In this document: in pieces, positions 9,138-18,309 of the stretch
Numbering within the stretch: position 1 is the first letter of the stretch
Layout of the letters: each line of letters begins with the position of its first letter
Source: Dyella sp. C11
GTDB taxonomy: Bacteria > Pseudomonadota > Gammaproteobacteria > Xanthomonadales > Rhodanobacteraceae
Length of the DNA: 64,000 nt
Reading direction: 5' to 3'
NCBI RefSeq assembly: GCF_003121485.1
Contig: NZ_QAVX01000017.1
Location: 44,432 to 108,431, forward strand
Program-made: the position numbers and the translations under genes
Notes under the pieces: model-generated
What the model was told of the DNA's origin: nothing
Database searches by the model: none
Seen by the model: the letters and a program-made list of their open reading frames with translations, nothing else

Positions 9138-9770
9138 GTGACGTCGACCACCAACCGCCGCAGCAGCAAGACGAACGCCGAGGAACACGGCGCCGCGCAA
9201 CGCACTCGCATCCTGGCCGCCGCACGCCAGCGCTTCATCGAGCAGGGCTTCCACGCCGCCACCATGGAAAGCATTGCCCAGCAGGCGGGCGTGAGCACGG
9301 GCCTGAGCTATCGCTACTTCCAGAACAAGCGTGCGCTGGTGCTGGCGATGATCGAACAGAACCTGGAAGAAGATCGCCGCAACCTGCAAAGCCTGTCGCC
9401 CACTGCCAGCCTCGCCGGCTTCGTCGACGACCTGGCCATGATGTTTTCCCAGCGCGACGCCGATGCACGCAGCGCCGTGCTGTTCTCCGAAATCACCGCC
9501 GCGGCCACGCGCGATCCGGAAATCGGCAAGGCACTGGAACACGCCGAAGCCGTGGCCCGCGAAGACTTCATCCACTGGCTGAAGGAACGCGATGCGGCCA
9601 TGGGCATCACCAGCACCATCGAGGAATTGCGCGTGCGCGAGCTGGCGATGCGCTGCATCTTCTTTGGCCTGATCGTGCGCAGCACGCGCGAACCGGATCA
9701 GGACGTGGAACAACTGAAAGTGATGCTGCGTCGCGTGCTGCCGCTGGTGATGCACGACGACGGCACCTGA
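9138..9770 (+). CDS. TetR/AcrR family transcriptional regulator
   Basis: A 210-residue TetR-type regulator beginning at GTG 9138, seven bases after an AGGGGGAA ribosome site. The helix-turn-helix is at residues 22-68 (RTRILAAARQRFIEQGFHAA, MESIAQQAGVSTGLSYRYFQNKRAL). The C-terminal ligand domain resembles the AcrR-type TetR_C (FSEITAAATRDPEIG). It is divergent from the TonB receptor/phosphatase operon with a clean 20-bp operator between them, so repression of that operon and of itself is the simplest model. Confidence 0.9.
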   Translation: MTSTTNRRSSKTNAEEHGAAQRTRILAAARQRFIEQGFHAATMESIAQQAGVSTGLSYRYFQNKRALVLAMIEQNLEEDRRNLQSLSPTASLAGFVDDLAMMFSQRDADARSAVLFSEITAAATRDPEIGKALEHAEAVAREDFIHWLKERDAAMGITSTIEELRVRELAMRCIFFGLIVRSTREPDQDVEQLKVMLRRVLPLVMHDDGT

Positions 9771-9771
9771 A

Positions 9772-9802
9772 GGCAGCGAGCGCCGTTAAGCGCTCGCCTG
9801 CC
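9772..9802. terminator. Bidirectional hairpin terminator
   Basis: GCGAGCGC at 9776-9783 pairs with GCGCTCGC at 9790-9797, with extra outer pairing GGCA/TGCC. It lies between the convergent TetR gene and the small gene at 9810. Confidence 0.65.
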
Positions 9803-9809
9803 CTGCCCG

Positions 9810-10253
9810 TCAGGTGTTCTTGATCGTCGGGTTGGGATTGCTGGAGTGACCGCAACCGAACGTGAGCGGCACGCCGAAGACCTTGTTGCCGAACTTGGCG
9901 AACAGCTGGTAATGCCACATGCCTTCGCTGTGCTTGTCGTGGTGATGGTTGTGGATGCTGATCCGGTGTTTTCCTTCCGCGCGCAGGTCCCGAAAAATCC
10001 GGCCAGTCGGCTTGCGGATCAGCCACGTGAAGCCCGGGTTGTCCAGATCGTCGAGCGCGCAGAATCTGCCACCCGCGGCATTGCCGGTGAGCGTCCAGGT
10101 AATGGTGTGCGGACCGCCTTCGCTGGCGGTTTTATCGAACGCGTGGTGACGCTTCTTGCCGCGGATCACGAGGTGGTTGTACTCCTCGTCGCGGTCGAGA
10201 TCGTAGTAGAGCTCCACGTTGATCTCGACGTTGCTGGGGTTGCTCAGCTTCAT
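9810..10253 (-). CDS. Small soluble protein of unknown function downstream of the TIR gene
   Basis: A 147-residue protein without signal peptide or membrane helix, rich in beta-forming residues, with notable stretches VEINVELYYDLDRDEEYNHL, WTLTGNAAGGRF, a His cluster ISIHNHHHDKHSEGMWHYQL, and CGHSSNPNPTIKN at the end. I recognise no family; the composition suggests a compact beta sandwich. It starts 68 bp after the TIR-TPR gene on the same strand and could be co-transcribed with it. The His cluster may bind metal, but this is only a guess. Confidence 0.65.
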   Translation of the reverse strand: MKLSNPSNVEINVELYYDLDRDEEYNHLVIRGKKRHHAFDKTASEGGPHTITWTLTGNAAGGRFCALDDLDNPGFTWLIRKPTGRIFRDLRAEGKHRISIHNHHHDKHSEGMWHYQLFAKFGNKVFGVPLTFGCGHSSNPNPTIKNT

Positions 10254-10321
10254 GGCTCACTCCCGTCAGTGAAGGATGGCGCTCCTTGCCGGCGAGTGCT
10301 CCCACCATCTGGCCGCCCCGG

Positions 10322-12496
10322 TCAGCCAGGTGTGTCATTGCGATTGTTCTGCGCCAGCAGCCGCTTCTGGAAATCGGCGTTGACGGGATACGCCATATGC
10401 TGGCGACGCAGGAAGGCGAGCCATTCGGCATCGCGATACCCGCTGCTCCACAGTTGTTGTACGAGCGGCTGCGCTGCTACGTCATGCCCCAGCGCAAGGC
10501 GAGCCTGTGCTTCGCGCGCCACCAGACGAGGATCGTTGCCACCGCCCAGCTGCCCGCGTGCCAGCGCAATCACGTTGGCGCGCCATGACTCAGCGTCAGC
10601 TTGATTCGCACTGCTGGCAGCGAGCAGCAACTGCGCATCCATGCTGTCGAGCACGAGGGACCGCTCGTGCGGCTGCTTGGCCAGCAAGGGCTTGAGTACG
10701 TCCATCGCCACCAATGCCTGCGCATGCGCCTCGTCTGCGTGGCCTGAAGCCAGGGTCTCGGCAGCCTGTTCGTTCAAGGCTTCGGCGCGGAAGCGCTGCA
10801 GCAGCGCATCCGTCGGGCTTTCCTGCGCGAGCTTCGTGGCGATGGCAACGGATTTGGCCGTCCATTCCTTCGCAGAAGCAAGGTCGCCATTGAGGCGCTT
10901 GAGGCGCGCCAGCTGCGTGGCACCCCGCGACACGTCCTCCTGAAATCCGTCGTTGTCCGGGTTGTCGGCCACCAGATGTTCGGCCATGTCCACCGATTGC
11001 TGCAGATGATGCATGCCATCGTCGTCAGCACCGGCCAGCGCCAGCGTTCGACCCAGGATGGCCCGGACGCCGAGCATCGCATCGCGCTGGTTGATGTCGT
11101 CGGGGTGCTTCGCGGCCAGCGCCGTCTCGATGGCATCGTCCGCGGCGTATTCCTCGATGGCCCGCGCAAGGTCGCCGCGCAGCAATGCCAGCTTGCCGAT
11201 ATTGTTGTGCGCACCGCCCAGTTCGGACGTCCATTCAGCGCGCGATGGATCGATGGCAACCAGTTTCCCCGAGAGTGCCAGCGCACTTGCATAGGGCGCC
11301 GCGGCGTCGTCGAGATGGCCTTGCGCTTCCAGTACGTGGCCAAGGTTGTTGTCGAGCATTTCCAGCCCGAACAGCCAGTCCGGATCATCGTGGGCGTAGG
11401 GCGCGGCGCGCTCCAGCACGTGTTTTCCGGCATCGAAATTGATCTTCGCCTTTTCCAGCTCGCCCTCGAACCAGTGGGATTGCCCGATGAAGGACAGCAG
11501 GCGCGCCCACTGCACTTGCCGCGGAACATCGGCGGGGGCTTTCTCCGCCAGCGAAGCGGCCAGACGCGCAGCGGCCTCGAACGAGACGATGGCCTCCGCC
11601 AGATGCCCCTGCTCACGCTGCACGGCGCCAATCTTCTCCATCGCCTTCACGCGATGCGCCAGCACCTGGTCGGTCACATCGTTGGTGGGCATGGACGCGA
11701 AATACTTCATCGCGCGATCGTCGACATCTTCCATGATGTCCAGTCGCTCGACCTGGTGCAGCTTGTCGCTGAGGTCACCGAGCATGAAATCCACCAGATC
11801 TTCCGCCTGATGCTGACGACGCTCTGCATCCGCGCGCGCCAACTCCGCCGCGTGGCGCGCCTTTGTCGCCACGATGGCCAACGCACCGGTCACCATCGCC
11901 ACCAGCAATGCGGCTGCGGTGATCAAGGTCAGCCGACGATTGCGTCGTTGCAGTTCGCGCCGCTTCAGGCTGTCGAAACTCACGTCCAGCAGGCCGGCGA
12001 GCAGCTTCAGCTTGGCATTGCGACGCCCGTCCTTGCCCGCACGAACATCCGCGGCAATGGGCTCGATTGGCGTTGCACCGGAACGCAGTGCAGGCGCGAA
12101 ACACTCCTGCCCCTCCACGCCCGGCTCGCCATCCACGATCAGGCAGAAGATGCGTCCCCCGTGCCCGAGCTGCTGGTAGGCCAGCACCTCCTGCTGCACC
12201 CAGCGCGACGCAGCCGACGCGGGCGAACAGATGACGATGAGGTTGGCCGATTGCGCCAGCGCTTCACGCACCTTGGAACCGAGGTCGTTGGCGCTGGCCA
12301 GCTCCTCGCGATCACGAAAAATGGGAGTGAGCCGCCGCGGCGTGATGCCCGCCGCCGTGCGAACGCCGACGAGGCGCGACGGCACGCGATAGGTTTCAAG
12401 GCTCCGGTGCAGCCAGCCTGCCCAGGACGCATCCCGATGGCTGTAGCTGATGAACGCGCGATACCGGAAGGCCGGTGTCGCCGGGGACTGCCTCAT
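10322..12496 (-). CDS. TIR-domain membrane protein with TPR repeats
   Basis: A 724-residue protein. Residues 10-125 form a TIR domain (YRAFISYSHRD, IFRDREELASANDL, NLIVICSPASAASRWVQQEV), in which Glu103 of RWVQQE is placed like the catalytic glutamate of NAD-cleaving TIR domains. A basic linker is followed by one membrane helix at about 189-210 and a coiled segment. Tetratricopeptide-like helical repeats then extend to the end (AIVSFEAAARLA, HNNIGKLALLRGDLARAIEEY). The ATG at 12496 was chosen because it directly precedes the TIR fold. It is divergent from a SLOG-like membrane protein, suggesting a nucleotide-signalling or defence role. Confidence 0.85.
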   Translation of the reverse strand: MRQSPATPAFRYRAFISYSHRDASWAGWLHRSLETYRVPSRLVGVRTAAGITPRRLTPIFRDREELASANDLGSKVREALAQSANLIVICSPASAASRWVQQEVLAYQQLGHGGRIFCLIVDGEPGVEGQECFAPALRSGATPIEPIAADVRAGKDGRRNAKLKLLAGLLDVSFDSLKRRELQRRNRRLTLITAAALLVAMVTGALAIVATKARHAAELARADAERRQHQAEDLVDFMLGDLSDKLHQVERLDIMEDVDDRAMKYFASMPTNDVTDQVLAHRVKAMEKIGAVQREQGHLAEAIVSFEAAARLAASLAEKAPADVPRQVQWARLLSFIGQSHWFEGELEKAKINFDAGKHVLERAAPYAHDDPDWLFGLEMLDNNLGHVLEAQGHLDDAAAPYASALALSGKLVAIDPSRAEWTSELGGAHNNIGKLALLRGDLARAIEEYAADDAIETALAAKHPDDINQRDAMLGVRAILGRTLALAGADDDGMHHLQQSVDMAEHLVADNPDNDGFQEDVSRGATQLARLKRLNGDLASAKEWTAKSVAIATKLAQESPTDALLQRFRAEALNEQAAETLASGHADEAHAQALVAMDVLKPLLAKQPHERSLVLDSMDAQLLLAASSANQADAESWRANVIALARGQLGGGNDPRLVAREAQARLALGHDVAAQPLVQQLWSSGYRDAEWLAFLRRQHMAYPVNADFQKRLLAQNNRNDTPG

Positions 12497-12722
12497 GGCG
12501 CCTTGCACTCCGAAAGGAGGCTGGGGCCATCCTGGCCGCGACAGTCTTGTGGCTTGGGGCCGGCAGGCATCCGGTGAGTCGACCGGCCAGGAATGGCAGC
12601 CCCCTCTGCCCATCGCAAGATCCTACCATAATGTGAATTGCATCACATTTTTGGTGCTAGGCTGATTCGGCAGTGCTGGGGTCGGGGAAAGGGAACGCGG
12701 CGGTGCGAACGGCTTTTGCTTG

Positions 12723-12828
12723 TCACTCCCGCGAAAGCAGGGGGCCAGCGTCGTTGGCTGCATGCCAAAGGCGCTGGATGACCGGCCCTTCGGCCCTTTA
12801 AAAGCGCTTCCTGCTTTCGCAGGGACGA
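12723..12828. repeat. Inverted-repeat mini-element
   Basis: Ends TCACTCCCGCGAAAGCAGG (12723-12741) and CCTGCTTTCGCAGGGACGA (12810-12828) are imperfect inverted copies, with an internal hairpin around ACCGGCCCTTCGGCCC. It resembles the element at 2911 and lies in the gap between the TIR and SLOG genes, close to their promoters. It encodes no protein. Confidence 0.7.
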
Positions 12829-12885
12829 CGGTGAAGTTGGATGGACGTCCAGACGGGACTTTGAGCACGCTCAAAGGAAGCTGCC

Positions 12886-14565
12886 ATGACACCTTTGGTT
12901 ATCGGCGTCACGAGCCATCGCAACATCGCCGCGTCGGAGATCGAGCCGATCAGGCAACGCATCTGCGAATTCCTCACTCTTCTCAAGAATCAGTTCCCCT
13001 CATTGCCCCTGGTGGCGCTTTCCTCGCTGGCCGAAGGCGGCGATCAACTTTTTGCGACCGAAGCCCTGGCCGCCGGCGCGCGACTGGTGGTTCCGCTTCC
13101 CCTGCCCCGCGATCTGTACGTCGAAGACTTCATCGACGCTGATGTCCGCGAACGTTTTGATGAGCTGTTCCGCCAGGCCGACGTGATCCGGCTGCCGCTG
13201 CTGAAGAGCCAGTCCCGCGAGGCACTGGAAGGCCACGGCGAAGCGCGCAACCGCCAATACGCGAAAGCCGGCGTGTTCATCGCCAGCCACGCGCACATCC
13301 TGGTCACCATATGGGACGGCAAGGATTCGGGACGACTCGGCGGCACCGCGCAAGTGGTGAAGTATTACCTGCACGGTTCGCTGCCCGGCATCATCGAGCG
13401 CCCACGACAGGCGCGGCACATCCTCAGCGGCGGCGACGAGCATCTGCTTTATCACATCGTCTGCTCGCGCGAAGGATCGAACGGATCGGTCGGCGACGGT
13501 TTGACACCGCTGCAAACCCTCTGGCGCACCGGCGACGAGGTGTCGCTGGAAAAAAAGATGCCGGACGAATTCGCGCTGATGATCCGGCACATGGTCGAGT
13601 TCAACAACGACTGCGCGAAATACGACACGGAGATCGAAGCCACCTACCCCGCGCTGTCCAACAGTGAAGCCGGCCCGGAAAGCGTCGATTACCTGTTCCG
13701 CTGCGCCGACTGGCTGGCCATGCACTTCCAGAAGCGCGTGCTGCTCGCGCTGCGCGCCACCTTTACGCTCGCTGCGCTGATGGGTATCGCGTTCACCTTC
13801 TACGCGCACATGTCCCACCAGGACCACATGATCTATTTCTTCCTGCTGCTGTTCGCGCTGGGCGGCATCGTGGCTGCGCTGGCAGGCCGCCGTGAATGGC
13901 ACCGGAAATACCTGGACTACCGCGCACTCGCCGAGGGTCTTCGCATCCAGCTGTACTGGCGCCGTGCGGGCATCCTGAAAGACACCGACCACGAGTTCGC
14001 GCACGACAATTTCCTGCAGAAGCAGAACATCGAGCTGGGCTGGATACGCAACGTGATGCGCGCCGTGGGCCTGCATCCGCCCACGCGCCCCGAGCCGGAT
14101 GCGCTGTCGCGCGTCATCAGCGAATGGGTGGGCGAATCCGGCCAGTCAGGGCAACTGCACTACTTCGAGCGCAAGACGGCCGAAAGCGCGGGCCTGCATC
14201 ACTTCACCGAAATCGTGGGCGCGGTGAGCCTGTGGGCGGGTATTTCCATCAGCGTGTTCCTGGCCATCTTCGCGCTGAAGCTGCCGGAAACCACCAAGAC
14301 CACGCTGGTGATGATCATGGCGGTGCTCTCCATTGTCGCTGCCGTGCGCGAAGCCTACGCCTACCGCAAGGCCGACAAGGAACTCATCCGTCAGTACCGC
14401 TTCATGCAGCGCATTTTCAGCGGTGCGCGCGCGGCACTGGATCGCACTGACGATCCCAACGAGAAGCGCGGCATCCTCCGCTCACTCGGCGATGCGGCGC
14501 TGACCGAACACGCAGAGTGGACACTGATGCGCCGCGAGCGACAGGTGGAGCACAGCAAATTTTAG
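12886..14565 (+). CDS. SLOG-like nucleotide-sensing protein with four membrane helices
   Basis: A 559-residue protein. Residues 1-200 look like a Rossmann-type SLOG/LOG-like domain: PLVIGVTSHRNI at the N-terminus, LSSLAEGGDQLFATEAL, VVPLPLPRDLY, then VTIWDGKDSGRLGGTAQVV with a glycine-rich nucleotide-binding loop. Four membrane helices follow near residues 287-307, 313-333, 441-463 and 472-490, with a soluble stretch of about 105 residues between the pairs and a charged helical tail. SLOG domains bind nucleotide signals and, when fused to membrane helices, are predicted effectors. The divergent partner is a TIR protein. Assignment is from motif pattern, not alignment. Confidence 0.75.
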   Translation: MTPLVIGVTSHRNIAASEIEPIRQRICEFLTLLKNQFPSLPLVALSSLAEGGDQLFATEALAAGARLVVPLPLPRDLYVEDFIDADVRERFDELFRQADVIRLPLLKSQSREALEGHGEARNRQYAKAGVFIASHAHILVTIWDGKDSGRLGGTAQVVKYYLHGSLPGIIERPRQARHILSGGDEHLLYHIVCSREGSNGSVGDGLTPLQTLWRTGDEVSLEKKMPDEFALMIRHMVEFNNDCAKYDTEIEATYPALSNSEAGPESVDYLFRCADWLAMHFQKRVLLALRATFTLAALMGIAFTFYAHMSHQDHMIYFFLLLFALGGIVAALAGRREWHRKYLDYRALAEGLRIQLYWRRAGILKDTDHEFAHDNFLQKQNIELGWIRNVMRAVGLHPPTRPEPDALSRVISEWVGESGQSGQLHYFERKTAESAGLHHFTEIVGAVSLWAGISISVFLAIFALKLPETTKTTLVMIMAVLSIVAAVREAYAYRKADKELIRQYRFMQRIFSGARAALDRTDDPNEKRGILRSLGDAALTEHAEWTLMRRERQVEHSKF

Positions 14566-14574
14566 ACGTCTAAA
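14561..14574. promoter_or_regulatory. Palindrome spanning the SLOG gene stop codon
   Basis: TTTAGACGTCTAAA is a perfect 14-bp palindrome that contains the TAG stop of the upstream gene and is followed by TTTT. It could be a terminator stem or an operator for the GH127 gene. Confidence 0.4.
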
Positions 14575-14613
14575 TTTTCCAGCGATGATGCTTACTGCTG
14601 TGTCCATTTGAAT

Positions 14614-14624
14614 TTGTCCGACAA
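14614..14624. promoter_or_regulatory. Candidate operator upstream of the GH127 gene
   Basis: TTGTCcGACAA is an 11-bp palindrome followed three bases later by another GACAA half-site, 42 bp before the GH127 start. A repressor site is plausible; no regulator gene is adjacent. Confidence 0.35.
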
Positions 14625-14666
14625 TTAGACAACACTCGGCGCGCACCTGAAAACGGGAACACGCGC

Positions 14667-16697
14667 ATGCCGCCGCATTTTTCGAAGAGCCGCCGGTCTT
14701 TCCTGCAAGGCGTCACTGTAGCCGCTGCCATGAGCGCGATGACATTTGTTCCGCGCGAAGCAGCCGCCACGTCGAACGCGAAGGCGCAGGCAGGACGTGC
14801 GGGACAAGCGCCGCCGTTCCCGCAGGCACCCTTGATGCAGCAACCCTTTGCGTTGCTTCCCACCGGCTCGATCAAGGCCACCGGCTGGTTGCGTCGACAA
14901 CTGGAGATCCAGGCAAACGGGCTGGGTGGTCACCTCGACGAGTTCTGGCCCATCGTGGGGCCGGAGAGCGGCTGGCTCGGCGGCAAAGGCGAGTCGTGGG
15001 AAGACGGCCCCTACTTTCTTGATGGCCTGGTGCCGCTTGCCTGGCAGCTGGATTCGGCGCCGCTCAAGGCCAAGGCGATGCGGTTCATCGACTGGACGCT
15101 GGACCACCCTTGGCGCAATGGCATGTTCGGCCCGCGCAGCAACGATGACTGGTGGCCGCGCATGGTAATGCTCAAGGTGCTGACGCAGTATCACGAGCTC
15201 ACCGGCGATGCGCGTGTCATGCCATTGATGACGCGCTACTTCCACTATCAGCTGCAAGCCCTTCCCGCTCGCCCCTTGAGCGATTGGGGCCGCATGCGCT
15301 GGCAGGACGAGCTGGTGTCCGTGCTGTGGCTTTATCAGCGCACGCAGGATGCCAAGTTGCTGCAGCTTGTGCAGCTGCTCAAGCAACAGGGCTACGACTG
15401 GCAAGCCATGTTTGCCCGCTTCCCTTTCACCGAGAAAACCGACGCCGAGGCGCTGCGCAAGAAGGCCGGCAACTCGGACGCGTTCATGCAGGACCTCGGC
15501 CTGCAGGTGCACGGCGTCAACAACGCGCAGGCACTGAAGGCATCACCCGTGTGGTCCGTGGTGTCAGGCAGCGGTTCTGATCGCGAAGCCATTCAACACC
15601 AGCTGCACATGCTCGATACCTATCACGGCCTGCCCAACGGCATGTTCTCGGCGGACGAACATCTGGCCGGACGCAGCCCGTCGCAAGGCACCGAGCTGTG
15701 CACCGTGGTGGAGACCATGTTCTCGCTGCAGGTGGCGCTGGCCATCACCGGCGACGCCGCACTGGGCGACCGACTGGAGCGCATCGCGTTCAACGCGCTA
15801 CCGGCCGCCTTGAGCGACGACATGTGGTCGCATCAATACAACCAGCAGCCCAACCAGGTGGAATGCAGCCTGCATAGCCGCCCATGGACCACCGACGGCC
15901 CGGAATCGAACCTGTTCGGGCTTGAACCCAACTTCCGCTGCTGCACGGCCAATTTCCACCAGGGCTGGCCCAAGTTCGCCAACAGCGTGTGGATGGCCAC
16001 TGCCGACCAAGGCCTTGCAGCCATGAGCTATTCGCCGTGCACGGTGACGACGGTGGTGCGTGACGTACCGGTGGTCGTTGAACAAACCAGCGACTACCCT
16101 TTCCGCCAGTCCGTCAACATCACGGTGACGCCGCAACAGGCGCTGCGCTTTCCCCTGCGGCTGCGCATGCCAGGATGGTCGAAAGACACGCGCATCTCGG
16201 TGAACGGGGAATCGGTGACCGCCGCTCAGGGTTTCACCACTATCGAACGCACGTGGGCGCCCGGTGACACAATTGAAGTGACCTTCGGCGCCGACGTGGC
16301 GTTCGAACGCGGCTTCAACGGCGCCCTCAGTTTCAGTCGCGGCGCCCTGGTCTATGCGCTGCCGATCAAGGAAAACTGGCTACTCTGGCGCAAGCGCGGC
16401 CTGACCAACGACTGGCAAATCTATCCCGGCTCGCGCTGGAACCTCGGCATGCATGCCGATACGCCCATCACCGTGAGCGAACATCCCATCGGCGACAAAC
16501 CGTTCGCGGGCGCGACTCCCGCCGTGCAGCTGGCAGTGCAAGGTCAGTACGTGCCGGACTGGAAAGCAACGGACGGCAGCGCAGACCCCATCCCCGCCAA
16601 AGCCGAGCCTGCCTCGGACGAAGCCGCGCAATCCATCACGCTGACACCCTACGCCGGTGCCAAATTGCGCATTGCTGCGTTTCCATCACTCAGCTGA
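14667..16697 (+). CDS. Tat-exported GH127-family glycosidase (DUF1680)
   Basis: A 676-residue secreted enzyme. The N-terminus carries a twin-arginine signal (KSRRSFLQGVTVAAAMSAM), indicating export of a folded, probably metal-containing protein. The body matches beta-L-arabinofuranosidase-like GH127/GH146 enzymes: LPTGSIKATGWLRRQLEIQA, GESWEDGPYFLDGLVPLAW, TELCTVVETMFSLQVAL and CCTANFHQGWPKFANSVWM. The glutamate in TELC and the cysteines in the CCTAN segment correspond to the Zn-Cys-Glu active site described for GH127. It probably trims arabinose-containing plant polymers in the periplasm or outside the cell. It stands alone, with no neighbouring CAZyme or sugar transporter. Confidence 0.88.
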   Translation: MPPHFSKSRRSFLQGVTVAAAMSAMTFVPREAAATSNAKAQAGRAGQAPPFPQAPLMQQPFALLPTGSIKATGWLRRQLEIQANGLGGHLDEFWPIVGPESGWLGGKGESWEDGPYFLDGLVPLAWQLDSAPLKAKAMRFIDWTLDHPWRNGMFGPRSNDDWWPRMVMLKVLTQYHELTGDARVMPLMTRYFHYQLQALPARPLSDWGRMRWQDELVSVLWLYQRTQDAKLLQLVQLLKQQGYDWQAMFARFPFTEKTDAEALRKKAGNSDAFMQDLGLQVHGVNNAQALKASPVWSVVSGSGSDREAIQHQLHMLDTYHGLPNGMFSADEHLAGRSPSQGTELCTVVETMFSLQVALAITGDAALGDRLERIAFNALPAALSDDMWSHQYNQQPNQVECSLHSRPWTTDGPESNLFGLEPNFRCCTANFHQGWPKFANSVWMATADQGLAAMSYSPCTVTTVVRDVPVVVEQTSDYPFRQSVNITVTPQQALRFPLRLRMPGWSKDTRISVNGESVTAAQGFTTIERTWAPGDTIEVTFGADVAFERGFNGALSFSRGALVYALPIKENWLLWRKRGLTNDWQIYPGSRWNLGMHADTPITVSEHPIGDKPFAGATPAVQLAVQGQYVPDWKATDGSADPIPAKAEPASDEAAQSITLTPYAGAKLRIAAFPSLS

Positions 16698-16832
16698 AAA
16701 GCGGAAGCGCCTACTCATCCTTCCGGCGGTCGCGCACTCAACGGCAGCGGCGTCCTGATGATGGACCCGGTATCTTGGCTATCGCTGGGATACCGCTCCA
16801 CCACGACCTGCTCGAATTCGCCAACAACCGCG

Positions 16833-17261
16833 CTAAATGGCCGTCTGATCGATGCCGTATTGCATCGCCGCTTTCAGTGTCTCTACGTTGATATCGCCGA
16901 GCGCCTTGAACTTGATGCAATACCCGGTGACCTTGGCCTTGCCGAGGTCTTTCCCATAGGCCTGCGCCAGGTACTTCTTGTCTTCGATGCCGAGTATGTA
17001 GACGGAAATTCCCGTGGTATTTGCGCTGATGCCTATCTGGTAGAACTCCTTGGTATCGCCGTTGGCATATTTCAGCGTCTGAGTTCCGTATCCCACGTTG
17101 GGATTGGACACGGTTTTGCCCGAAGCATCCTTGCCATCCAGAAACCACAATTTGCCCTTCGGCAGAAGATCCCGAATGAAGCCGTGCAATGCCTTCATGT
17201 CGCTGCGCTTCGGTTCCGACTGGGCAGCGAAGTAATCCTTGATCTGTTCGTCGATGCTCAT
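16833..17261 (-). CDS. DUF1801 (YdhG-like) domain protein
   Basis: A 142-residue cytoplasmic protein beginning MSIDEQIKDYFAAQSEPKRS. The DUF1801/YdhG-like fold is suggested by the N-terminal helical segment with its RSDMKALHGFIRDLLPKGKLW core, the strand pair around GYGTQTLKYANG, and the later helix TGYCIKFKALGDINVETL. Its biochemical role is unknown. It lies 53 bp downstream of the DUF1428 gene on the same strand, so they may form a small operon. I took the ATG at 17261 because a longer frame runs backwards into the DUF1428 gene. Confidence 0.75.
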   Translation of the reverse strand: MSIDEQIKDYFAAQSEPKRSDMKALHGFIRDLLPKGKLWFLDGKDASGKTVSNPNVGYGTQTLKYANGDTKEFYQIGISANTTGISVYILGIEDKKYLAQAYGKDLGKAKVTGYCIKFKALGDINVETLKAAMQYGIDQTAI

Positions 17262-17314
17262 ACGGTCTCCTGCCTGATGGGGTCGCCCCTCGCTGCCACC
17301 GCTCAAAGGTCGCC

Positions 17315-17671
17315 CTACTTCGGCAAGCTGACCACCGACTTGAAGCCGCCAAAGATCATGCGCTTGCCGTCGAACGGACAGTCCGCAGCGTCCTGCATGC
17401 GCGGGTCTGCCATGAATTTCGCCATGCCAGCATCGCGAGTGGCCTTGTCCGGCCATTCCACCCAGGAGAACACCACGGACTCATCCTGCGTCGCCTGCAC
17501 GGCGCGGCGAAAATCGGTGACCTTGCCGTCGGGCACATCGTCGCCCCAGCACTCCACCACCCGGATGGCGCCGTACTCCACGAAAATGGCATCGAACTTG
17601 GCCGCGTGTGCAATGAACTTTTCGCGGTTGGCGTTGGGTACGGCGATCACGAAACCATCGATGTAGGACAT
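17315..17671 (-). CDS. DUF1428 family protein
   Basis: A 118-residue small protein matching the DUF1428 (YbaA-like) pattern: MSYIDGFVIAVPNANREKFI at the start, VVECWGDDVPDGKVTDFRRA in the middle, SWVEWPDKATRDAGM and the end FDGKRMIFGGFKSVV. The fold is a ferredoxin-like alpha/beta barrel half. Function is not established. Start at ATG 17671; the longer frame upstream has no family sequence. It probably forms an operon with the DUF1801 gene. Confidence 0.88.
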   Translation of the reverse strand: MSYIDGFVIAVPNANREKFIAHAAKFDAIFVEYGAIRVVECWGDDVPDGKVTDFRRAVQATQDESVVFSWVEWPDKATRDAGMAKFMADPRMQDAADCPFDGKRMIFGGFKSVVSLPK

Positions 17672-18309
17672 GAATGTCTCCTTGGCGTGAAGGGTGGCCG
17701 GCATGGTCACCTTTACGTACTCGACGAACGAGCGCCTGCGGAATCGACATAAGGTTATGGAGAAATTGCCCGCCATGGATCGAAAGCGAATCGTTTCCTG
17801 ATCCGTACTTGCGTCCATCTGACCGACAAGCTCCGCGCCACCCACGATATCTTCGCTGCCCCTGGGCGGAATACCTCCATGTGACCATCGCTACAGCTCC
17901 GCGCGCTGCGCCTGCCTTCGCCGGAACCGATGCTTGGCGATGCGTGAAACCGCGTCGGCCTTCCCGAAAGCCGGATGTCACCCGCCAGCGGGGGTTCGGT
18001 TCGCACCACTGCAACACACCATCAGCAGCATAGCTCCACCACCCGCCAGCCAGGCTGTTTCACCGAAACGACAACTTTCCCGTCCCGTTGTTGGCATCGA
18101 GATCCTTGCGGTTGTGGTGATTTGATCAAGAAAACTTGGGTGAACCCAGTCACGGTCGACTTTCGCCTCGCCTTGGTTGTCGCGCCAGTCGCCAGGCGTG
18201 CACTGGGAGTGACAAGTAACGGGTGTCGCGTTTTTGATGGGCGTGCGCCGGGTAAACTTACGCTTTCCACGCATTAGTTTTCGTTAGTGGGTCAATACAG
18301 GGGGCCACC
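17672..18309. other. Intergenic region before the pilin gene
   Basis: About 640 bases without a supportable gene. Several frames are open on both strands but have arginine/proline-rich, shadow-like sequence and no ribosome sites. The region should contain the promoters of the DUF1428 operon and of the pilin gene. No clear sigma-54 site was found. Confidence 0.4.

Noticed and set aside
10976..12577. 533-residue plus-strand frame
   Set aside because: Antisense of the TIR-TPR gene; no family features.
16716..16832. Possible minus-strand fragment reading RPFSAVVGEFEQVVVERYPS
   Set aside because: Peptide looks natural but has no start, is in a different frame from the DUF1801 gene, and I recognise no family; could be a remnant.
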